Shown here one piece after another: positions 7,057-16,113 of a DNA stretch of 27,285 nucleotides; position 1 is the stretch's first letter, and each line of letters starts with the position of its first letter. Source of the DNA: JANRIC01 sp033765345 (GTDB lineage: Bacteria > Bacteroidota > Bacteroidia > Cytophagales > Microscillaceae); assembly GCA_033765345.1 (NCBI GenBank), contig JANRIC010000052.1:1-27285 (forward strand), given 5' to 3'. The notes beneath the pieces are model-generated. The model made no database searches and was not told where the DNA came from. It saw only the letters and a list, made by a program, of their open reading frames with translations. The position numbers were made by a program, and so were the translations under genes.

Positions 7057-8178
7057 TTATGGCTTGGGATAAGGGTCAATGGTCACGATACTTCCATCTT
7101 CGTTATAGGTCAATTCTTTGACTTTGACACATCGCAGGTGAGTTTTGCCCTTAGACAAAGTGCTGTCATGGTAGAATAGGTACCATTTGCCCTTGTATTC
7201 TACGATAGAATGATGGTTTGTCCAGCCGATTACGGGCTTAAGCACGATTCCTTGATAAGTAAAAGGCCCGTAAGGGCTGTCTCCGGTGGCATAGACAATA
7301 AAGTGCGTATCTCCGGTAGAATAAGACAAATAATATTTGTCTTTGTATTTGTGCATCCAGGCGGCTTCAAAAAAACGACGCTCATGATCTCCAGAGAGGA
7401 AAGGTTTGCCCTTTTCATCCAGAATTTGAATTTCTTTGATTTCTTCGGCAAAGCCCAGCATATCATCTTTGAGTTTGGCTACCCGTGGGCCGAGTGCAGG
7501 CTTGTCTTTGTCAGGTTCTTGTGCTTTGAAATTGGCATCGTATCGATTGCCATTCCATCTTTGTAATTGCCCGCCCCAGATACCCCCGAAATACATATAA
7601 AAACTACTGTCCGAATCCTGAAATACGCAGGGGTCGATGCTGTAGCTTCCGGCGATAGGTTCTTTTTCGGGTACAAATGGTCCGGCAGGAGATTTGGAAG
7701 TAGCTACACCAATTTGAAAAACGTCTTTTTTGTCTTTGGCAGGGAAATACAGATAATACGTTCCATTTTTAAAAGCGGCATCTGGTGCCCAGAGTTGTCT
7801 GCCTGCCCAGGGAATTTGATCCAACGAAAGTGCAACGCCGTGGTCGGTTACTTTACCACCTACTTCTTCCAGGGAAAGAATACGATAATCATTCATAGCA
7901 AAATGCGAACCCAGATCATCCTCTGGTACATCAGACTCGATATCGTGAGAAGGATAAATATAAATTTTACCTTCAAAGACGTGTGCAGAAGGGTCGGCGG
8001 TATAAATTTCTTGGATGAGAGGTTCGTCTTTGAGTGTCGTCTGGTCTGAGGTTTGGGTAGTATCCTTCTGGTTGGAAGTATCGGTATTTGTGGAAGTATT
8101 CTGACAGCTATTTCCAAAAAACAAATACAATAAAATTGTAAAATTCAAAAATACTTGGTTTGTTTTTATTTTTTTCAT
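7057..8178 (-). CDS. Glycoside hydrolase family 43 lipoprotein
   Basis: 373 residues from the ATG chosen at 8178; an upstream ATG at 8205 would add nine residues ahead of an otherwise normal MKK signal. The signal peptide ends in FFGNSC, a plausible lipobox with lipidated Cys25, followed by a Thr/Ser/Asn-rich linker. The five-blade propeller of GH43 has its three acids in place: base Asp62 (TADPSAHV), pKa modulator Asp182 (SIDPCVF) and acid Glu271 (FFEAAWM). Other family marks are LWAPDAAF and NHHSIVEY. GH43 enzymes cleave alpha-L-arabinofuranosyl or beta-xylosyl links in plant-type polysaccharides; exact specificity cannot be read here. No SusC/SusD pair is adjacent, so this is an orphan rather than a full utilisation locus. 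Confidence 0.9.
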   Translation of the reverse strand: MKKIKTNQVFLNFTILLYLFFGNSCQNTSTNTDTSNQKDTTQTSDQTTLKDEPLIQEIYTADPSAHVFEGKIYIYPSHDIESDVPEDDLGSHFAMNDYRILSLEEVGGKVTDHGVALSLDQIPWAGRQLWAPDAAFKNGTYYLYFPAKDKKDVFQIGVATSKSPAGPFVPEKEPIAGSYSIDPCVFQDSDSSFYMYFGGIWGGQLQRWNGNRYDANFKAQEPDKDKPALGPRVAKLKDDMLGFAEEIKEIQILDEKGKPFLSGDHERRFFEAAWMHKYKDKYYLSYSTGDTHFIVYATGDSPYGPFTYQGIVLKPVIGWTNHHSIVEYKGKWYLFYHDSTLSKGKTHLRCVKVKELTYNEDGSIVTIDPYPKP

Positions 8179-8409
8179 ATCAAAAAGCTTGTTTAGGTAA
8201 GACAATCATAGTTTATTTCCGTGAAAGTAAATTTTTATTTGTAAAAAATCAGCTCGATGTTTTAATTATTTTTGATTTTTGATAAAAGTTGCACTTTATC
8301 CGAAAAGTTCGGCTATTCATCAGGCAGGTAAAATTTTAAGTTTATTCTCGAATTTTTATTTTGTGTTAAAAAATTCAGAAGAATCTGAAATTAAGGATAT
8401 GGTTTAGGA

Positions 8410-8886
8410 TTATCCACGAAATTTATTCAAGGTCTCTTTGAATACCTCTTTGGATACAAAACCTGGTAAGTGACATACAATCTGAAGATTCTTATTCAGC
8501 AATACTGTAGTGGGAAAGCTGAGTTTTCCCTGTTCCTTGCCGAGTGTTTGAGCCAGGGAGTGATGCCCCGTACCTGCGCCGCTTGTCTGAAATGTATATT
8601 TTTTGCCCAAAAAAATAATTTCGTCTGTCGTTTCCGCATCTAATTGCAGGCAATAAAAATCCTGATTCAGCACACGGATCAGTTCTGCATCTGTAAAAGT
8701 GCTATTTTCCTGCATACGGCAATACTTACACCAGTCTGTATGGATAAAAATAAGTAAGGGTTTTTTTGCTTTTCTTAGGCTGTCATTGAGATGTTCCCAG
8801 CTTGTCCAGCCTAATCCTTGAGACTTTGCCTGGAAACCACCCTGTAAAATCAATAATAAAAAAATGAAAAAGATTCTATGCTTCAT
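8410..8886 (-). CDS. Periplasmic thioredoxin-like protein
   Basis: 158 residues with a signal peptide of ~22 residues (ends KSQ). The thioredoxin fold begins near residue 28. The redox motif is WCKYC (Cys53, Cys56), preceded by LLIFIHTD, and the cis-proline loop is FPTT (Pro125). This places it with the DUF255/Thioredoxin_7-type exported thioredoxin-fold proteins that reduce or isomerise disulfides in the envelope. The dipeptide inside the active site is Lys-Tyr, as often seen in this group. It lies 231 bp upstream of the GH43 gene on the same strand. Its upstream region is the 21-bp minisatellite. Confidence 0.88.
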   Translation of the reverse strand: MKHRIFFIFLLLILQGGFQAKSQGLGWTSWEHLNDSLRKAKKPLLIFIHTDWCKYCRMQENSTFTDAELIRVLNQDFYCLQLDAETTDEIIFLGKKYTFQTSGAGTGHHSLAQTLGKEQGKLSFPTTVLLNKNLQIVCHLPGFVSKEVFKETLNKFRG

Positions 8887-9001
8887 TTTGAGGGTGATTT
8901 ATGAGATTTTTTGTGTTTTGGATTTTCAAACCGATATGATCTATAAAAGATATGTCTTTTATCCCAACAGAAATACATCCATCCAGGTTCGATCCTTGCT
9001 G

Positions 9002-9369
9002 TTCTAGTGTGTAGCATTGCAATTCTAGTGTGTTGTGTCGCAATTATAGTGTTTCGTGTTGCAATTATAGTGTGTTGTGTTGTAATTCTAGTGTGTAGTG
9101 TTGTAATTCTAGTGTGTAGTGTCGCAATTCTAGTGTGTAGTGTCGCAATTCTAGTGTGTAGTATTGTAATTCTAGTGTGTAGTGTTGCAATTCTAGTGTG
9201 TAGTGTCGTAATTCTAGTGTGTAGTGTTGCAATTCTAGTGTGTAGTGTTGTAATTCTAGTGTGTAGTGTCGCAATTCTAGTGTGTAGTGTTGTAATTCTA
9301 GTGTGTAGTATTGTAATTCTAGTGTGTAGTGTTGCAATTCTAGTGTGTAGTGTCGTAATTCTAGTGTGT
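9002..9369. repeat. 21-bp minisatellite, ~17.5 units, with 7-unit higher-order period
   Basis: Seventeen full 21-bp units and a partial one, each starting TTCTAGTG and normally ending YGYAA. Units 1-4 (9002-9085) are degenerate and units 5-17 nearly identical. Variation is concentrated in two C/T positions near the unit end, plus a G/A change in units 8 and 15. Units 5-10 (9086-9211) and 12-17 (9233-9358) match in order apart from two transitions in one unit, so a seven-unit, 147-bp block was duplicated. The unit itself looks like three related 7-mers. It lies between the thioredoxin-like gene (-) and the NmrA-like gene (+). All long open frames across it are by-products of a 21-bp stop-free repeat. 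Confidence 0.95.
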
Positions 9370-9495
9370 GTATAGGATGAAATTGCCCAATCTCGGTGCA
9401 AAGCTTGATGATGTATCGGCACAGGATAAAACAGAACTTTTCAGGATGCTATTTTATGCTTAATTTTACTGGGGCTGTACCACTAAAATAATGAA

Positions 9496-9518
9496 ATAAA
9501 CGCAAGGATTGCGTTTAT
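9496..9518. other. Hairpin upstream of the NmrA-like gene
   Basis: ATAAACGC (9496-9503) and GCGTTTAT (9511-9518) are perfect 8-bp arms around AAGGATT. They are followed directly by GCAGCGTTGG, a word that resembles cassette-boundary sequences. It lies 49 bp before the start codon at 9567. It could be a leader structure, an operator or part of a recombination site; nothing decides between these. Confidence 0.45.
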
Positions 9519-9566
9519 GCAGCGTTGGTGGTCAGGCTTTAAAGAAGTACAAACCGATAAAACGAT

Positions 9567-10436
9567 ATGAAAAAAATAGCAATCATAGGAGCAACAGGCA
9601 TGTTGGGACAACCTGTTACAAGTGAATTTATAAAAGCAGGTTTTGAAGTAACCTCGTTTGCCAGAAACGCTGCAACAGCAAATCAAATCTTCGGACCTTC
9701 TATTAAAATTATTGAAGGGAAACTTCAAGACACCGATAAAATCAGACAACTTTTAGAAGGGCAAGATGGACTTTATTTGAACTTATCAGTTGAGCAAAAA
9801 AGTAGTAAATCAGAATTTCAGCCTGAAAGAGAAGGGCTTGATAATATTCTGGATATTGCTAAAAAATATAATATCAAAAGAATTGGCTATTTATCCTCAT
9901 TGGTTCATTTTTATCAAGGGCAAAATGGTTTTGACTGGTGGGTGTTTGATATAAAACAAAAAGCCGTTGAGAAAATCAAGAACAGTGGAATTACTTATTC
10001 TATCTTTTATCCCTCAACTTTTATGGAAAGTTTTGACAAAGGTGCATACCGGCAAGGCAACAACATTGCTCTGGCAGGCGTTTCAAGGTACAAAATGTTT
10101 TTAATTTCTGGCAGCGACTATGGCAAGCAGGTTGTGAAAGCATTTCAACTCAACAATGACAATCACGAATATGTAGTTCAAGGGCAAGAAGGTTTCACAG
10201 CCGACGAAGCAGCTAAATTTTACATAGACAACTACAACAAGAAAAAAATAAACCTAATGAAAGCACCCCTAGCCTTGCTTAAATTTTTGGGGTTATTCAA
10301 CAATAAGTTTAATTATGGGGCAAAAATTGTGGAAGCCCTCAACAGCTATCCCGAAAAATTTGAAGCTGAAAAAGCATGGCAAGACTTAGGAAAACCACAA
10401 ACAAAATTTATTGACTACATTCAACAATCGCAATAA
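9567..10436 (+). CDS. NmrA-like NAD(P)-binding oxidoreductase-fold protein
   Basis: 289 residues with an N-terminal Rossmann fold: the nucleotide loop GATGMLG lies at residues 8-14 directly after the first beta strand. It resembles atypical SDR/NmrA proteins, which act as NAD(P)H-dependent reductases (quinone reductase type) or redox-sensing regulators. The classical YxxxK pair is not obvious; YLSSLVHF and the TYSIFYPSTFMESF stretch are typical NmrA positions. There is no signal peptide, so it is cytoplasmic. The gene stands alone, with the minisatellite upstream and an unusual non-coding tail downstream, and could be a transferred single-gene cassette. Confidence 0.82.
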   Translation: MKKIAIIGATGMLGQPVTSEFIKAGFEVTSFARNAATANQIFGPSIKIIEGKLQDTDKIRQLLEGQDGLYLNLSVEQKSSKSEFQPEREGLDNILDIAKKYNIKRIGYLSSLVHFYQGQNGFDWWVFDIKQKAVEKIKNSGITYSIFYPSTFMESFDKGAYRQGNNIALAGVSRYKMFLISGSDYGKQVVKAFQLNNDNHEYVVQGQEGFTADEAAKFYIDNYNKKKINLMKAPLALLKFLGLFNNKFNYGAKIVEALNSYPEKFEAEKAWQDLGKPQTKFIDYIQQSQ

Positions 10437-10644
10437 AACAATTTATAAATATCCGTAAATAAAAGACTTAAAAATTTAAAATCCTGAACTGCTAACATTG
10501 TAGTGGCGATAATGGGCTGACTGTAGTCGTAAATTTGATATTTGTATTTTCATTGGGCTTATGTGCAAGTGCTTGGTACCCACCTTACACAAATACTTTT
10601 CTGCGCGTAGCTTGAATCAACCCTCTGCTACAAAAGCGAAAAGT

Positions 10645-10680
10645 TTAATTAAAAAAAGCCTTCGCAGGGAGCAAAGGCTT
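10645..10680 (-). terminator. Intrinsic terminator of the TonB receptor gene
   Basis: On the minus strand, 18 bp beyond the receptor stop codon, AAGCCTT (10680-10674) and AAGGCTT (10662-10656) form a stem around an 11-base loop, followed by a run of seven T and a TTAATT tail. This is a standard Rho-independent terminator. Confidence 0.85.
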
Positions 10681-10698
10681 CTTCCGAAGTACAAAAAC

Positions 10699-13089
10699 TT
10701 ATTTTTTACCTCTTTTATCCAATTTATAAGTAAGGGTTACCACAGTTCTACGCAAAGGTCTTACCTCGAAAAGATTAAAAATCCAGGGATTACTATAATT
10801 TACCTCATTCGTCAGGTTGGAAACATTCACTTGCAGGCCGAATTGCTTGAATTTATACCCAATAGCAGCATCTATGGTATAACTTGCAGGTATTTCCAAG
10901 TCTGGATTATTGTCAATGCCTGAGAAAAATTTATCTTTAAAGAAAAAGCCAAATCCTGCCGAAAAGCCTTTTAGTTTTTCAAGGGGTTCATAATTTAACC
11001 ATAGATTCCCGGTGAATTTAGGCGCATTGGGCAGTTGATTGCCCGTAGGGTAGCCTGGGTCTTCTATGACTTTGGTATGGGTGTACGCTGCTCCCATTGT
11101 CAAAGAAAGCTGCGAAATGATATTGCCATCTATATCAATCTCTACACCCTGGCTACGATGATGACCATCATAATAGACATTGTATTCGTCAAAGTTAGGA
11201 TTCTCAGGGTCTAAATACACAAATCCATAAGGGTCTTTTTTATTGATTTGAAATAAACTCAAAGTAACACCTAATTTTTCATGAAAGAGGTTTGCTTTTG
11301 ATCCAAACTCTACTTGTGAGCTAATCGTAGCAGGAGGGGTAGAAAATTCGGCATAATTTAAGGCAAACAAATCGGGGGAATTGATTTCAAATCCTTGTGC
11401 GTAAGAAGCATAAAGAGATGCCCATTTTACGGGTTTATACACCAATCCGATACGCGGGCTAAGTACATTTCTATCTACCAAATCATCTACATAACCTTCA
11501 TAACCAGTTCCTTCCAACTCATTTTCATAATAATCATTGCCTTGTTGGGTATTGCCATACCTGAATCCAATCAATACGTGTAGCTTTTCTTGCATCATCA
11601 TCAATTGGTCTTGAAAATAAAATCCATAACGGCGGATTTTGGATACAAAAGGCAAATATACATCTTCGCTGGGCTCGATGATAGGCGTTATTCCATACAC
11701 AGGATTATTGATATTATTTTCATCAAAAGGACTTAAATAACCTTCATTGGTGTACCTAAAATTGGTCTCTTGGTATTCTGCACCCACCAAGATATTGTGT
11801 TTGACGCTCCCTGTATAAAAAGTACCGAAGGCATCCGCAGATAAAGAGCCGTTTTTGAGCCATTGATGATAGCCGTATTGATTTCTGACAATAATGCCGT
11901 CTTCGCTAGGTGGGTCAGGCCAGATACCAAAGGGTCTGTTTTCGGTATAGCCATAAAACCCAACTGCTCTGATTCGCCAATTTTGATTGATTTCGTAAGT
12001 AAGGTTTGCAAAAAAATTATTATCCTCGTATTCATATTTCATGGCGGGTTCGCTCAGGTACAAAGAAGGATCAAGATTGTCCAAACCCTTCACGGTGCCA
12101 TCAGGAGAAACCAAGCCTGAATCATCTGTGGCAGTAGAACGTCTGATAACAGCTTCGGTATTAAAAGATAGCTTGGGGCTAATGTCCCAAGTCAAAGCAG
12201 GAGCTATTATAAATCGCTCAGAAGTTACAAAATCTCTAAAACTATTGCTTTTTTCATAAGATGTATTCAATCTGTAGCGTAGATTTTTGTCCTTGGTGAT
12301 AGCCCCTGAAACATCTACGGCAGGTCTGAATAATCCCCACTCTCCCAGTCTCAATTCAGTTTTCAAATAAAAATCAGCCAATGGTTTTTTGGTTGAAAAA
12401 TTCAATACCCCACCGGGGGCTACATCACCAAATAAAATAGAAGAAGGACCTTTCAAAAACTCCACCTGCTCGATATTATCAGCATAGTTATTTCCCAAAT
12501 TCCATATCATCAGGCCATTCCAACGAAAGTTTTGAGAATTGACCAAATCAAAACCTCTTGCATTGAAAAATTGGTAAGAACCTGCACCGCTGTAATTGCC
12601 TGTAAAGTTGATGCCGCTCATATTGCGTGTGATAGTCGTCAAATCAAAGGCAGCTTGTTGCTCGATGGTCTTTTGCCCCAAAACGACCATAGATTGAGGA
12701 ATATCTTGTATTTCCATCAAAGTTCTAGTAGCAGTAGCACTTTTTACCTTTACACCTGTTATCACGATAGCACCCAATTCTTGCGAATCTTCTGTCATCT
12801 GCATATCCAAAGTTGTCGTGCTGTTTTCAGTAATGGAAGCATCCATGCTTTTTTCGGCATAACCTATGGATTTGCTAATGACTTTGTAAGTACCTACGGG
12901 AACTTTGAGAAGATAAACCCCTTGTTCGTTGGTAAAGGTGCCAAATTGTGTACCATCCAAATATACCGAGACATAAGGCATGGCAATTCCATTTTGGTCT
13001 GTAATTTTGCCCGTGATTGTACCCTTATTACTTTGGGCAAACAAACAGTGAATCGAGAAAAGAAATACAAAAAGTAAAGTTAATCGCAT
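10699..13089 (-). CDS. TonB-dependent siderophore-type outer-membrane receptor
   Basis: 796 residues. A signal peptide of ~18 residues ends LFAQ. Residues ~22-105 are a CarboxypepD_reg-like beta-sandwich (GTITGKITDQNG, then GVYLLKVPVGTYKV) typical of Bacteroidota TonB receptors. The plug (~120-240) shows IPQSMVVLG, RNMSGINF, FNARGFD, IEQVEFLKGPSSILFG and PGGVLNFSTKKP, the FhuA/FecA-like siderophore-receptor pattern. The remaining ~550 residues are a 22-strand-type barrel rich in alternating aromatic strands, ending RTVVTLTYKL before a basic tail. No SusD partner is adjacent, which supports iron-chelate rather than glycan uptake. It is divergent from the S41 peptidase across 239 bp and ends at a strong terminator, so it is probably monocistronic. 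A Fur-type box was not identified. Confidence 0.93.
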   Translation of the reverse strand: MRLTLLFVFLFSIHCLFAQSNKGTITGKITDQNGIAMPYVSVYLDGTQFGTFTNEQGVYLLKVPVGTYKVISKSIGYAEKSMDASITENSTTTLDMQMTEDSQELGAIVITGVKVKSATATRTLMEIQDIPQSMVVLGQKTIEQQAAFDLTTITRNMSGINFTGNYSGAGSYQFFNARGFDLVNSQNFRWNGLMIWNLGNNYADNIEQVEFLKGPSSILFGDVAPGGVLNFSTKKPLADFYLKTELRLGEWGLFRPAVDVSGAITKDKNLRYRLNTSYEKSNSFRDFVTSERFIIAPALTWDISPKLSFNTEAVIRRSTATDDSGLVSPDGTVKGLDNLDPSLYLSEPAMKYEYEDNNFFANLTYEINQNWRIRAVGFYGYTENRPFGIWPDPPSEDGIIVRNQYGYHQWLKNGSLSADAFGTFYTGSVKHNILVGAEYQETNFRYTNEGYLSPFDENNINNPVYGITPIIEPSEDVYLPFVSKIRRYGFYFQDQLMMMQEKLHVLIGFRYGNTQQGNDYYENELEGTGYEGYVDDLVDRNVLSPRIGLVYKPVKWASLYASYAQGFEINSPDLFALNYAEFSTPPATISSQVEFGSKANLFHEKLGVTLSLFQINKKDPYGFVYLDPENPNFDEYNVYYDGHHRSQGVEIDIDGNIISQLSLTMGAAYTHTKVIEDPGYPTGNQLPNAPKFTGNLWLNYEPLEKLKGFSAGFGFFFKDKFFSGIDNNPDLEIPASYTIDAAIGYKFKQFGLQVNVSNLTNEVNYSNPWIFNLFEVRPLRRTVVTLTYKLDKRGKK

Positions 13090-13328
13090 ACGAGTATGGT
13101 TTATTTCAAAATTTAGATGCTATTTTAGAAGTAAAATTACCTTGTTCATGTATGAAATATGTTGCTTGAAGGTTAAGTTAAGGTTACTATTCTGTTGAAA
13201 GATAAAACATGCTACTGAAATTGTGAGTTATGAAAATATGAGTCCCGAATTTCAGTAACACGTTCTAATCTTCTTCATAAATACTTCTCTAAGAGCCTCT
13301 ATTTTAAAAACAAAAATCAATAAAGACA

Positions 13329-15107
13329 ATGAGCAGAATAATCCTAATCTTAACCTTACTCGGAAGTAATTTTTTTGTATTTGCCCAAGAAAACGTCCTT
13401 GTGAAATTCAAAGTGGATGCCTCTTCCCTAAAAGGCATCACAAATTTTGGTGTGCGAGGAAGTACCAACCCATTGAGTTGGGAAAAAACGATCCTATTAA
13501 AAGATGACGATAAGGACGGGATTTATGTGGGAGAATTAAGTTTCCCAAGCAATACTGAAGTCTTGGAGTACAAATATATCTATGGCGACAAAACCTTAGT
13601 CTGGGAATTGGAGGGTCAAAATAGAATTTTGCTTTTGGACAATAAGCAGCTTCAAACGAATGATATTTGGAATTTACAAAACCTATTTGACGTTAAAAAA
13701 TTACCAAAAATAAGTGCCGAAAAACTCACAGAGGATTTCAGCATTTTTAAAAAAGCACTCTTGGAAGTTCATCCTGGTCTTTACAGGTATAATACGAAAA
13801 ACCAAATGGACTCTATTTTCAACCACTTCCAAATCGTATTTTCAAATCCATTAACGTATCAAGAGGCTTTTCTAAATTTTACAAAATTAACTTCGGCTAT
13901 CAAATGCGGGCATACTTTCCCAAGTTTTTATAACCAAACAGATTTTATTCAAGAAGTCGTACTTAACCAAAAAGACAAATTACCTTTTGCTTTTCGTGTG
14001 TTAGATGAGAAAATATTTATCACAGCAAGTGTAATCGAGAACTTAGAAATTCCCTGTGGCACCGAAATAGTAACCATTAATGGATTACCGACCCAAACAC
14101 TATTACAAGAAACCGCAAAATTGGTAAAGGCTGACGGTGATAACGATGGCAAACGATACGCTGACTTAAACACATTTGGCGTTGGAGGCTATTTTGAAAT
14201 GTTTGATTGCTATTTTCCCTTATTATATCCACCTGTAAATGAGCAGTACACCATCAGCATAAAAAAACCCAATGCTACACAAACCGAAGAATTGAAAATC
14301 AATACAATCCGTAGGGCAGAAAGAAGCAATGCTTTGTTAAAAAAAGACCCTAATCATATCACCAAAGCAGACCAACTTTGGAAATTGGAATTTTTGGAAA
14401 ATAATACAGCCTATCTGCAATTAGGCACTTTTAATGTGTTTCAGATGTCGTTTGAATGGAGAGAGTTTTTGAAAAATGCCTTTAAGGAAATCAAAAAACG
14501 TGAAACACAAAACTTAGTCATTGACATTCGCTGGAACGAGGGCGGACAAGATGAAGTGTTACTTTTTATAGGACAAAACATAAGCAAGCAACTCATTAAA
14601 CTCCCACAAAGGCAAGATTTAGTCAGATACAATAAAATTTCAGACGAACTAAAACCCTACTTATTTACTTGGGATAATACATTTTTTGACCTAAGCCCTA
14701 AGACCAAGCCCTACAATCATGACTATTTTCTACTTACTCGGGAAAATATTACCGAAATACAGCCTTTTAAAAATGCTTTTGAGGGTAATATTTATTTGTT
14801 GGTAAATGGCTCAAATAGTTCTGCTACTTTTTACTTTGCTGAAATAGCCAAAGAAAACAAATTGGCTACACTCATTGGTGAAACCACAGGCGGAAGCCAA
14901 AAAGGTCTGAATGCAGGAACGATGTTTTTTCTACGACTACCCAACTCGAAAATCGAGGTTGACATTCCAATTATAGGAGCTTTCTCCGATGACAAAATAG
15001 CCGGCGGAATTGTACCCGATTTACTTGTAAAGCCAACAGTTGAAGACCTGATCAATGGCGAGGATAAGGCCTTGAAAATAACCCAAGAAATCATAAAGAA
15101 AAAATAA
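13329..15107 (+). CDS. Secreted S41-family peptidase with N-terminal starch-binding-like domain
   Basis: 592 residues with a ~20-residue signal peptide ending VFAQ. Residues ~24-110 look like an immunoglobulin-like carbohydrate-binding (CBM20/E-set) domain: VKFKVDAS, VRGSTNPLSW, DDDKDGIYVGEL, EYKYIYG. From ~130 the S41 (C-terminal processing/tricorn type) fold follows, with SAIKCGHTF, NLVIDIRWNEGG, NIYLLVNGSNSS and GETTGGS. Ser497 in NGSNSSATF aligns with the S41 nucleophile, with Ser498 an alternative. No clear PDZ domain is seen. The role is presumably periplasmic proteolysis; whether the N-terminal domain binds glycan or protein is unknown. The gene is divergent from the TonB receptor and is followed by a hairpin terminator. 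Confidence 0.85.
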   Translation: MSRIILILTLLGSNFFVFAQENVLVKFKVDASSLKGITNFGVRGSTNPLSWEKTILLKDDDKDGIYVGELSFPSNTEVLEYKYIYGDKTLVWELEGQNRILLLDNKQLQTNDIWNLQNLFDVKKLPKISAEKLTEDFSIFKKALLEVHPGLYRYNTKNQMDSIFNHFQIVFSNPLTYQEAFLNFTKLTSAIKCGHTFPSFYNQTDFIQEVVLNQKDKLPFAFRVLDEKIFITASVIENLEIPCGTEIVTINGLPTQTLLQETAKLVKADGDNDGKRYADLNTFGVGGYFEMFDCYFPLLYPPVNEQYTISIKKPNATQTEELKINTIRRAERSNALLKKDPNHITKADQLWKLEFLENNTAYLQLGTFNVFQMSFEWREFLKNAFKEIKKRETQNLVIDIRWNEGGQDEVLLFIGQNISKQLIKLPQRQDLVRYNKISDELKPYLFTWDNTFFDLSPKTKPYNHDYFLLTRENITEIQPFKNAFEGNIYLLVNGSNSSATFYFAEIAKENKLATLIGETTGGSQKGLNAGTMFFLRLPNSKIEVDIPIIGAFSDDKIAGGIVPDLLVKPTVEDLINGEDKALKITQEIIKKK

Positions 15108-15210
15108 AAACAAGTGCTAATATAGCACGTGGCAGGGCTGAGTACCTTCTCAGCACGAAAGCCTAGGATCATACGTTCTTTGAAAAATAGCCAGATTTAT
15201 CTTTGGTAAA

Positions 15211-15256
15211 AACCTGAAAGCCTATCCAAAGGCTTTCGGGTTTATTCTTTTCTTTA
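15211..15256 (+). terminator. Intrinsic terminator after the S41 peptidase
   Basis: AACCTGAAAGCCT (15211-15223) pairs with AGGCTTTCGGGTT (15230-15242), a 13-bp stem with one G-U pair and a 6-base loop, followed by TATTCTTTTCTTT. On the other strand a T5 run also follows the stem, so it may serve the convergent SDR gene too, although it is 156 bp past that stop. Confidence 0.8.
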
Positions 15257-15411
15257 CAACAGTCTACAGACTTTTGCCTTCGCCTGTCTGTAGGATAAGC
15301 AAGGGCAAGAGAACTTCTAAAAAAACTCGACTCCTTTTTAATTCACAAGCATTCAATATTTTTCAGGCTGATACAGCCTTTGATGTAAGGAATAAACCTT
15401 CATTCAATGAT

Positions 15412-16113
15412 TTAAAAAGGATTGGTAGCAATGACGGTGAGCTCACGGATAAAACCTCTGTCATCCATTTCAAGGGCAGCCTTGATGGCGTGGGCGATTT
15501 CATCAGGACGCAGTTTATTGGATATGGATTCTCTTTCTTTGCGCTCATCATTGTTAAAGGCTGTAGTCACTTCGCTGGGGTTTACCAACATCACACGAAT
15601 ATTATATTTTCGGAGTTCTGCCTGCCAGCATTCGGTCATTCCTCGTAGGGCAAATTTAGAAGAAGCGTAGACTGTACCCCGCTCAAAACCTCGGGTAGCG
15701 GCTGTAGAAGCGATATTGATAATATTTCCGTAGTTCTGAGCTTTAAAAATCCGGGCTGCGTGCTGAGTCATCAAAGCCAAACCAAATACATTGATCGAGT
15801 AAACCTTATGAAAGGCGTCCAGCGTCACTTCTTCTAGGCTTGGGAACTCTCCAATACCGGCATTATTAATGAGGCAATCCAGCCCGCCCCAGTGCTGCTC
15901 AATCCAAGCAAAAGTATCGGCGATGTCTTTTTCCTGAGCTACATCAGCTACCAAAGGGATTGCTCCGGTTTCTTGTGCTGCTTTCTGAATACGCGCTTCG
16001 TCTCTTCCGGTAATAAGTACTTGTGCACCGGCTTCTACGAGCAATCTGGCGGTCGTTTTTCCAATGCCCAGGCTTCCTCCGGTGATCAGAATTTTTGAAT
16101 TTTTAAGTTGCAT
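15412..16113 (-). CDS. Classical short-chain dehydrogenase/reductase
   Basis: 233 residues with every classical SDR landmark: cofactor loop TGGSLGIG (11-18), NNAG (83-86), and catalytic Asn108, Ser136 (NIAST), Tyr149 and Lys153 (YASSK). The arginine in ITGRDEAR after the second beta strand favours NADP(H). The general look is that of 3-oxoacyl-ACP reductase (FabG)-like enzymes, but the C terminus is short and no fatty-acid genes are nearby, so the substrate is unassigned. It is cytoplasmic, stands alone and converges on the S41 peptidase gene. Confidence 0.92.
   Translation of the reverse strand: MQLKNSKILITGGSLGIGKTTARLLVEAGAQVLITGRDEARIQKAAQETGAIPLVADVAQEKDIADTFAWIEQHWGGLDCLINNAGIGEFPSLEEVTLDAFHKVYSINVFGLALMTQHAARIFKAQNYGNIINIASTAATRGFERGTVYASSKFALRGMTECWQAELRKYNIRVMLVNPSEVTTAFNNDERKERESISNKLRPDEIAHAIKAALEMDDRGFIRELTVIATNPF

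Noticed and set aside
7057..8886. Polysaccharide utilisation locus around the GH43 gene
   Set aside because: No SusC/SusD pair, sensor or second glycosidase is adjacent; the TonB receptor further on is of siderophore type.
8883..9422. A 179-codon minus-strand frame made of LHTRIAT-type heptapeptides, ending in an ATGA overlap with the thioredoxin-like gene, and a 122-codon plus-strand frame
   Set aside because: Several frames on both strands are open because the 21-bp unit is a multiple of three and happens to lack stops in them; the start is a GTG in non-coding-looking DNA and the ATGA overlap is probably chance.
15274..15670. Plus-strand frames of 124 and 82 codons opposite the SDR gene
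   Set aside because: They are antisense to a gene with complete SDR motifs and show no family features.
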